Of a stretch of 64,000 nt of DNA, positions 56,918 to 64,000 are shown in pieces; position 1 is the first letter of the stretch; the number at the start of each line of letters is the position of its first letter. The notes under the pieces were generated by a model. The model searched no databases, had not been told where the DNA came from, and worked only from the letters and a program-made list of their open reading frames with translations. Source of the DNA: Gonocerus acuteangulatus (taxonomy: Eukaryota > Arthropoda > Insecta > Hemiptera > Coreidae); the NCBI GenBank assembly GCA_946811695.1, contig OX328124.1:100560998-100624997 (forward strand), given 5' to 3'. Both the position numbers and the translations under genes were made by a program.

Positions 56918-59360
56918 TATATATCTCAGACATTTTCAAATTTGTGTAGATGTCCATTAAGACGATTAATAAATATTCTCGACAAAGTATGTTGTGCTAT
57001 ATATTTCCACCACATCAGTCATATAAAATGGTGCTTCAATGTTTGGAAGACCTGTTTTTTCCATTAAACAGCATCAAACGTACGCAAATAATGATGAAAA
57101 TATTTACACCCAACAGCTGGAATAACAAAATGCTGTGGACTTTAGTAACAAACATTTATTTTATTTTGCTTGGAGAGTTTCTTCCCGAATTGTAACAGTT
57201 TATGAGTCGCCTGCCGTCCTTACCAATAGCTAATTGGATAGGGTGCTGTTTCGTATTTTATAGTTAGTTGTAAATTATTTTATTAATCCTGAATACGTTC
57301 ACAAGAATTTGCATTGTTATTTTTGCCATCGCATACTAAATTTGTTTTAGCCCAAGTGTAAGACATTTTATTTGGAGACCTCAACAAACCATGTTTACTA
57401 ACATTTATTTAAGTCTACTCAAACATAAACATGTTATAAATGGTTCTTCGTTGTTTGCTGTTCACCCTTAGATGTTGATTTAAAGCTTAGTGATCTATTA
57501 AAAAGTTTTGGTGAGAAAATAATTATATTTTTCTGAATTTATTGAGCCTAAATATTTATCGTTTGACGCATTATACAAATTAACGCTATGAGTAAAAAAA
57601 AAAAATGTCTTGTTATAAAATAAAAAAAAAAGAAGCATCTCTGTTACAGGAAGAGTTTCCCTGACCAAAGTATAAACTAAGCATGATTCAACGTCTCAGC
57701 GGTTCAAGCCTTTATAATAAGATTATGTTAAAAGAGTTCATCCCCTGAAATAGCGACCCTAAAGCCAATCTCGTGGAAACACCATAAATACAAAATATAA
57801 GCCTATAAACATCGTTACCTAATCCAAGCAAATAGTTTCTCCCTAAGCAATTTCTTGTTAGTTTCAGAATATATGGCTAACATGTAGAACGCACGTGCCA
57901 TATTTCCGAGTGGATATTTGCTTATCCTTCACCTTAAAGTCCTTTATTAAAAGGATTAAGCAACATTAATTCTCGAGTCTGATTAAATCAAACCCTCATT
58001 TCCCAGACAGGACCTCTTTACATGGAATCTCATTTAGTTCCTGTCCTCATTTTGTAAGACTAAAACCTTTCCTAACAACGCCACATTTCAACACCTAGTC
58101 TTCTTGAGTTTAATTTAATACATGCGGAGATATCATTAAAATAATGATAATATATTTTCAACGAGCTTTTTACAATTTTATTTTGGATATTCAATGAAGA
58201 TTTAGATTATCGTTAAGGGAGAAATTGGATTATATATTGGGAGAGGTATTTAGAGCTTAAAAAGAAATGTGCCGTACAATAACTTAGCTCCGAAAATTCA
58301 GTAATATTAGAGGAACAAAATTTACATGATTTAATTTAAGCATCATTATTATTTTAATATTAATTAAAGTACGCTTTATTGTTTTTAGAAAAAAAAAATA
58401 GCTAAACGCCCCACAGTGAAGTTTTTCAATGTTAATAAAACAATTACAAAGGTAAATGTTGACATTTTTTGCACATTATTTATGTGCAATAAATATCAAT
58501 TTGTTCATACTCTAAACCTGAATAATTTGGTTGTAATTGATGTTCATTATTATTTGATTATTTGTTCGGCAATTGTGGAATAAGTTACTCGGATCGAAGT
58601 CCATTTTTAGAAGCGATTGTTCGATGCATTGTTGACTAATTCATGAATAGATGTAGGCCGATTCAAGTCCCAATTTCGCTACTAATCGATTCTTCCCCTA
58701 GCCCAATGAGCTACATAGTACGATATCCTCGTTGCAAGGAGGTAAGTCAATATTTTAATGAGTCTCTACAAACTCCCCTTGAAAAAAAAAAGGACTTGGT
58801 TAACCCTCCAAATCCTCTCAATTTTACATAATGTCTTTCCATTAAAGATATTAACGATGCCACTTTCTTTAATGCCCCCCAGTTATTGGTCGTTGCAAAC
58901 TTCAGAGTTATTTTTTTATACGGAGGAAATTTTCATAACTTCAACATTGTATCATCTAATATTCATTTTTTTTCTATTAACTTTAAAAGAATCAGAATTC
59001 ATAGAGCCAGACATACTTTTTTGGTACGTTTTGCACAGAAAATCCTTTAAAAATTCATTTTCTTCTTTATCTAAGGTTTGAGCCAGTAACTCAAAAGGTT
59101 ATATTTGGAAAAAAACGTGTTACTCGCTACGAATTTTGCTTACTCGTTGCACTCGTTTACGTTGACGAAACGTTAATTATGGTCCTTTAATATACGACAT
59201 CCCTTTAAAGTCCTTTAAACACTTTACTAAAACCAATGAACCAAAAAAATACGCTTAAAGTTGTGTTTCTGATCACTTGGCCGACAACGGCATATCCGTA
59301 ATACTTTTGCCACACCCGTCACGCTATAAGAGGTTTTCTTTTTATACTATTTTATTTCAA
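56918..59360. other. Intergenic region, no gene identified
   Basis: Several open frames of 60-107 codons occur but none has a recognisable domain or codon pattern. One has a good splice-donor-like AAGGAGGTAAGT near 58735-58746, but nothing supports an exon. Confidence 0.45.
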
Positions 59361-59368
59361 CGTTCTGC

Positions 59369-59406
59369 CTACATTTATCGTGGAATCAATGCCACTTCTT
59401 CAGAAT
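59369..59406 (-). ncRNA. Degenerate hammerhead-type motif
   Basis: Minus strand: CTGAAGA (plus 59397-59403), one extra base, helix II GTGG/CCAC around an 8-nt loop, then GATA where GAAA is needed. Helix I does not pair. A dead relic of the Penelope/retrozyme type at best. Confidence 0.35.
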
Positions 59407-59409
59407 ACC

Positions 59410-60165
59410 AAACGGTATTAGGCCTGCTCGTCAACCCAAAATCATACTAACGAGGAGTCCACATGTAGGTCTGGTGGCCCTTGAAGAAAAATCATTGAGA
59501 CGACGAAAAGTGCACATTTTTTAATTTAAGTTGTATAATATATATATAATTCATACAAATATATAGTATATATATCCTTCATTCACGATCATATATCTAT
59601 AAATTTGGAAGTCTAATTATATAACTGACGTTTATGCGCTGATAAAATTATTATGCGCTACACATGTGGAAAGGCAATATGATTCTATGAAAAATACCAA
59701 GAATGTTTTTAAGTAAATTCTTCTTTACTCAATTTAGCGGTGTTTTTTGACAAAATGTATTAAGAATTCTTTACATAGATTAATTAAATTTAATCAGTTA
59801 TAATCGAGATTATAATACACTTATCTATTAAGCTAACGTAAAAAAAAAAAACATTCGATTGATTTACTTTCCTGAACAGTTGAAACATGCAGATACCTGG
59901 GGTGTCCTTTATTATTCTCTCCGTTTCTAACCTTAGAGACGACGAAATTTTCTTCTGAAATGTTCTGATAGAGGCTTGCTGTCATGGCGGCCTCCAATCA
60001 CCCTTGAATGTTATTGGATGTGACAAGCCTCCAGCAGCTCATAACAACCCCATCATCTTCACCAATGGTCTCATAAAAACAAATTAACAGCGTTCAATTT
60101 ATTTCAAAGTTAATTATGATATGACTTGTCAGTATAGGGTCTCCCTCTGGCTAACAAGGGGGGTA
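59410..60165. other. Intergenic stretch, nothing identified
   Basis: No supported gene or element. Confidence 0.4.
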
Positions 60166-60167
60166 TA

Positions 60168-60571
60168 CAGTGGTGGGGTCACTGTTCTGGTCCATTTATT
60201 TCTGATGATTCTGCATCGAAAAATAGTGGACACGTGTCCAAGCGTTCCGTCCAATGCGCCTTACGACCTGAGAAATAAAATAAAATAATAAAGGTTGAAA
60301 GAAATAATTTATAGTTTGTCAAATTAATTCAAAAATATGCTCACGTTTTCAAGTAAACTAGTATTAAACATTTTTTTCACCAAAAATAATAGCAGATTTC
60401 AAATCAGCACCCCAAGAAATCCTAATGTGGTAAATATCATTGAAAACAAAAAATAATAATTTTTCCCAATTCGAAAGAGACTAAAAATTTGTAATCGAAA
60501 AAGTAACGTGACGTTTTAAAATTCAATCACCAGAAAAAAAAAATTGGGCCAAATCCTTGACCCCACCACTG
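60168..60571. mobile_element. Tc1/mariner-type MITE
   Basis: Inverted ends CAGTGGTGGGGTCA at both sides, flanked by TA (60166-60167 and 60572-60573). The ends resemble Tc1 termini (CAGTGGTGG) and TA is the target of that superfamily. 404 bp with no transposase. Confidence 0.87.
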
Positions 60572-60584
60572 TATACTTACTCCC

Positions 60585-60722
60585 CTTTTAAGATGCTAAC
60601 GCCTTGGATTCTTATGAGAGGGATGGAGGTTCAATTCCCACCTTCACCTTTTCATTTCTGAGCCCATATCCCGGTGCTAATGGCCTAGATGTTGGTGCAA
60701 CGTAAAAAAAAAAAAAAAAAAA
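60585..60722 (+). mobile_element. tRNA-derived SINE with poly(A)
   Basis: TTAAGATGCTAACGCCTTGG (A-box region), GGAGGTTCAATTCCCACC (B box), a short body, then GTGCTAATGGCCTAGATGTT and a ~20-base A run. It lies 13 bp from the Tc1-type MITE. The complete short structure makes it the clearest SINE here. Confidence 0.8.
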
Positions 60723-60929
60723 ACTGCTCTGTATTTTTTTTACCTTAAGGAACATTAAAAACCGCTATTTCATCGTATCCTAATTTTTACTATTCCCACA
60801 ACCTTGAAGAATATAAATAAATGAAATTATTATACCTTATCTAAAAGAAACAAAAATCACTATAAGTCAATAAAATTGGTTTTTAAATACTAAAACATTA
60901 AAATGCTTTTATGTTATGCAGTAAACAAC

Positions 60930-60998
60930 TTGTGCCGGCGGGACTCGAACCCCCATCTCCCGCATGAGAATCTATGACAAGACCACGGGGAGACGATC
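60930..60998 (-). mobile_element. tRNA-derived SINE head
   Basis: Minus strand: CGTCTCCCCGTGGTCTTGTC, then GGGGGTTCGAGTCCCGCCGG (B box). The same head type as at 42.22-42.29 kb. No acceptor stem pairing, so not a tRNA gene. Confidence 0.7.
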
Positions 60999-61117
60999 CT
61001 TTACGTAGTATTTCTAGTTTTTTCACCCCCTTTTATTACAAGAACCCTTTTATTACATAATTGCTCTAATTTCCGACTACAGGAACTATTTTATGAATGC
61101 TCAAATGATCAGCTCAT

Positions 61118-61380
61118 AAGTCTTCTTTTTTTTTTTTTTTTAAATAATTTATTTATTTATTTTCTTTTGAGCTTCGCAACTTTAGCGATTAGCTCATGAT
61201 AAAAACAAAAATGTTTCTCTGCGTATAAAAGAAAAAACGAAACAAAACAAAAACAAAGATAAGAACAAAATTTTTATAGAAATAAAATAAAATAAATATA
61301 GTCGTGTGGAATGTCTAGGTAACTGCGAAGTCTACAGTCTGTCAGTGTGTGTCTAACAGTCATTTTGGTCGCTGCTTAAG
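61118..61380 (-). pseudogene. I-type LINE 3' end (inverted copy)
   Basis: Minus strand: MTVRHTLTDCRLRSYLDIPHD, the zinc-finger tail of ORF2, then 3' UTR with the GAGC...GCTC stem-loop at 61195-61169, (TAAA)n and poly(A). Over about 95 bp it is almost identical to the plus-strand segment at 61.83-61.93 kb. Confidence 0.75.
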
Positions 61381-61385
61381 ACCAA

Positions 61386-61926
61386 AATGTGCAAGTTGTA
61401 ATGAGACTTTGACTGTTAGGGTGCGTTTACATCTGACACTTCTCGCAGGAAATATATGTCAGGTGTCGGATAGATATTCTCTTGAAGGTTTACATACTGA
61501 CAGAAATAGCTAGACATTTATGTCATGGATATGTATAGGACGGTTCTGGATTTGTTCTAATTTGCGATAAATTCACCAAAAAAACAAATAATCAGTGTTT
61601 ACATCTGTTGGTATAGAAGTGTCGACAATACAGCTAGTAGCCAAGATATTTATCTCTGAAATTAAATTCTTCTCGTAAAAATCTGTGTTTACACCTGGTG
61701 GTATAGAAGTGTCGACACTTATAGTTCTTGATAGAAATATATATCTCAGACATAAATTGCTCATGGTTTACACTAGTCGCAATTTCTGTCTGATATAAAT
61801 TTCCTGCAATAACTAGCAAGTGTAAACCCACCCTTAGACACACACTGACAGACTGTAGACTTCGCAGTTACCTGGACATTCCACACGACTATATTTATTT
61901 TATTTTATTTCTATAAAAATTTTGTT
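61386..61926 (+). pseudogene. I-type LINE zinc-finger fragment, split by a TTA-flanked MITE
   Basis: Plus strand: RPKCASCNETLTV up to 61418, then after the MITE RHTLTDCRLRSYLDIPHD, giving a CX2C...HX4C finger like that of the copy at 23.2 kb. It is head to head with the minus-strand copy; the joint is the small palindrome around 61354-61389 (CATTTTGGTC...GACCAAAATG). Confidence 0.75.
61419..61833. mobile_element. PIF/Harbinger-like MITE with TTA duplication
   Basis: The ends GGGTGCGTTTACA and, inverted, GGGTGGGTTTACA are flanked by TTA (61416-61418 and 61834-61836). The interior repeats GTGTTTACA-CTG-TGGTATAG and AGAAGTGTCGACA about 100 bp apart. 415 bp, no gene. The TTA duplication favours PIF/Harbinger. 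Confidence 0.8.
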
Positions 61927-61929
61927 TTC

Positions 61930-62770
61930 CATTAAGTAAGAATGGGTTAGATGGCATTCAAAATCACTTTTCGCGCCAGATGCTCATTTTTTTTTTTTTT
62001 TACTTTAATTAATTGTTGTACAAACATTCCAAAAGTAAAATATAATACATTTCAAATCTCAAATGCTCAAATATTTATTATAACTCCTGAATAAATTGGC
62101 GCTTAAATAAAATATTCGATAACTATTACGTAACTAAATTCAGAGAACTGTTGTCATTTAGTACCATTAATTATTAATTTTCTGCAAAATGTACGCCTCT
62201 GTTCTAGTTTAATTAATGTTGTGTGCCTCCTATTTACGACTAATACATCCGATGAAACGCCTGTGGTTTACAATTAGCAAATTGGAGGTTATCGACCTTT
62301 TTACTATTAGTGGAATGAAATGAAAGTGACTGTTTACAGATGCTGTAGTTAAATATACAGCACATATTTTTAAATCGTACAAATAAATGTTCCTGAAAAA
62401 TCACTCATCTGTATGATGGACTGAATTTCCCCGACGGTAGATATCACACAAGAACGAACGCGTGTCACACGTGAAGTGCCAGATACAAAGTGACTGCGAG
62501 GTGTTGGTGGGTTATCTTGCCTTTACACTTCACTTCGTAGTGAACGATAAGGCAATCTGTCGCATACATTGGAACACTAACTATACTCAGCATTGCTTTG
62601 GAGTGTGGTTTTAATAAGATATTCTTAAGAAAAAATACAACCTGTAGACATAGAGATCATATGCACGTACAGTATTACATGCGCATTTCCCTCAAGAATG
62701 TAGCTTAAGATCAGCTTACAAATCAAAAACACTACGAAAGTCTGGTAAAAGGAACACTACATCATGTCGT
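61930..62770. other. Intergenic stretch, nothing identified
   Basis: No supported gene or element. Confidence 0.4.
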
Positions 62771-62771
62771 C

Positions 62772-62971
62772 ATACCTGTTGGTGAAGACCGTCGTCACGG
62801 GCATCGGTGGGAGTACTGTGGGCGAACGCTTTCGACGTAAGTACGTCATTATCAAGCCACTGTTTAGTTAGTAACTTAGCAGTGGCTTGATAATGACGTA
62901 CTAACGTCGAAACCGCTAACCCACAGTAGCTACTCGCACAAATGGCCGTGACGACGGTCTTCAACAAGAGG
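62772..62971. mobile_element. 200-bp hairpin (fold-back) element
   Basis: Arms of ~92 bp: GAAGACCGTCGTCACGG near the left end and CCGTGACGACGGTCTTC near the right. The innermost parts, ending TATCAAGCCACTG and starting CAGTGGCTTGATA, pair perfectly around a ~17-nt loop. No gene. Confidence 0.9.
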
Positions 62972-63059
62972 TCTGGCAACAGTATATTTACTGGGGGACC
63001 TAGCCCCTTAGATTATTTACCTAACACTGTATCGATTGAGAAGAAGTGATTCCGACTAT

Positions 63060-63200
63060 GAAAAGGGTTCTTAGGACAAACTGCCATTTGACCCGCAGTT
63101 GTAAGGATAATTTGACTATTGGAAATATTCTGCAGTTACCTAGGCATTCCTTACAAAATACTCTAATTACTGTAGTCCATGCAGCGACGCAATATTCAAT
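63060..63200 (+). pseudogene. Possible LINE ORF2 C-terminal scrap
   Basis: One frame reads CHLTRSCKDNLTIGNILQL, PRHSLQNTLI and LNTIN, reminiscent of the helix-rich end after the zinc finger of I-type ORF2. No catalytic domain is attached, so this is weak. Confidence 0.3.
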
Positions 63201-64000
63201 CATTTAAATACAATAAACACATTTAAAAAAATATAAATTAAATAAAATCAAAACTGAATACCATAAAAATAGACTGTATTTATGTTTTAATATTTTATCA
63301 CGGACTATGCAGAAAAATTTGGTATTTTATTTTTAATTAATTAATTTATTATTATAGTCGTTTTGTTTTATATTCTTTTATAGTAGATAATTAGTTAGTT
63401 AGATTCTTGTGGGAGTTTTTTTTTTTTTTTTTTTTTTTTTTATACTGAAAAGACAGATTAAAAAAATAAGTAATGAATGGGGAGGTTGACGATAAGATGA
63501 AATTATCTAGAGGTCCTGGCCTAAAATGTATACCTTTCACATGTCATTATTGTTAATTTATTCATTGGTTATTACATTCTGTTTATGAATGCATATGGTA
63601 ATATGATGGATTAAGCGGATTCTCTGCTCTAGGTGTTCTAACTTCATCCTTGATTACCGTCAGAAGGACGTTCGGATAACGTTGGAAGGGGCTCAAGCTC
63701 CCTTCTGCTTCGACACATGGCTGAAGTCGAAGAGATATTGGTTATGCGACAGATATTGGAGAATGAGAAATCCATTGCTAAAATTTAATTTGGGGGTCAC
63801 AGCAGCAGATCTCTGGGCCACTGTCTTCCAAATCACCTTGGGGAGAGAGTGGATGGATGATTCTCGATTGGGAGAGAAATTCAGGATTTCGATGAGTGCA
63901 TAGTTTAGTGTCGCAACGTTGGAATCTGGATTATATAACATATTTAACGAAGGGATATTGAAGTATTTCTGGAGTTGTGAATTAGATGGTTCTTTGGATT
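63201..64000. other. Intergenic stretch with poly(T), no gene recognised
   Basis: A 27-base T run lies at about 63415-63441. An open frame in both directions around 63682-63941 (73 and 82 codons) resembles nothing I recognise; the two overlap antisense and neither has supporting features. Confidence 0.4.

Noticed and set aside
58643..58831. Possible host exon ending at an AAGGAGGTAAGT donor
   Set aside because: A single donor-like sequence with no acceptor, branch point, conserved protein or neighbouring exon.
63682..63941. Small gene at the right edge
   Set aside because: Two overlapping antisense frames of similar length, no recognised domain and no supporting signal.

Overview
This is an AT-rich animal nuclear window that I read as repeat-dense intergenic DNA from an arthropod, most likely an insect. 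The basis is the combination of Jockey-like, I-like and R2-like LINEs, copia, mariner, insect-type Helitrons, tRNA-derived SINEs and long (AT)n tracts; the order or species cannot be named from sequence alone. I found no convincing host protein-coding gene, no rRNA and no functional tRNA. Almost everything that can be identified is a mobile-element relic, often nested inside another.

Left third (1-21 kb). A minus-strand Jockey-type LINE (about 1.9-4.9 kb) retains the ORF1 tail, an intact-looking endonuclease and a reverse transcriptase broken by an internal deletion and a frameshift. It is followed by a TAAACTAAA-rich hAT-like stretch, a tRNA-derived SINE, and an inverted-repeat element (7.39-8.31 kb) whose right arm carries a hammerhead-type ribozyme motif. 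Helitron A (8.63-12.55 kb) carries a copia polyprotein fragment. After it come a degenerate hammerhead-like repeat, a 1.1-kb dispersed repeat with internal tandem units, a mariner relic, and an internally deleted minus-strand Helitron (18.18-19.88 kb) that contains a 560-bp long-TIR element flanked by an 8-bp duplication.

Middle (21-43 kb). Two I-type LINE copies lie here: a 5'-truncated one at 22.0-23.6 kb, and a longer one at 31.1-35.9 kb with ORF1 tail, endonuclease, RT, RNase H and a ~450-bp insertion. An R2-like LINE with a restriction-like endonuclease lies at 25.9-28.1 kb, and a second small fragment of that kind at 38.1-38.4 kb. There are also a 33-bp minisatellite that reads as 11-residue repeats, a 52-bp tandem repeat, and a six-unit 154-bp array (41.1-42.1 kb) grown from part of a SINE-like dispersed element.

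Right third (43-64 kb). This contains an unidentified repeat family with a 440-bp palindromic element inside, Helitron C, a second copy of the 1.1-kb repeat, an I-type ORF1 (Gag) relic split by a hAT-type MITE, and Helitrons B and D inserted end to end (52.47-56.92 kb). A Tc1-type MITE, further SINEs, head-to-head LINE 3' ends interrupted by a TTA-flanked MITE, and a 200-bp hairpin element follow.

No genes here act together as a pathway. The coherent story is one of layered insertion. Part of it can be ordered from target-site duplications: hAT MITE into I-LINE Gag, long-TIR element into Helitron helicase, and TTA element into a LINE zinc finger.
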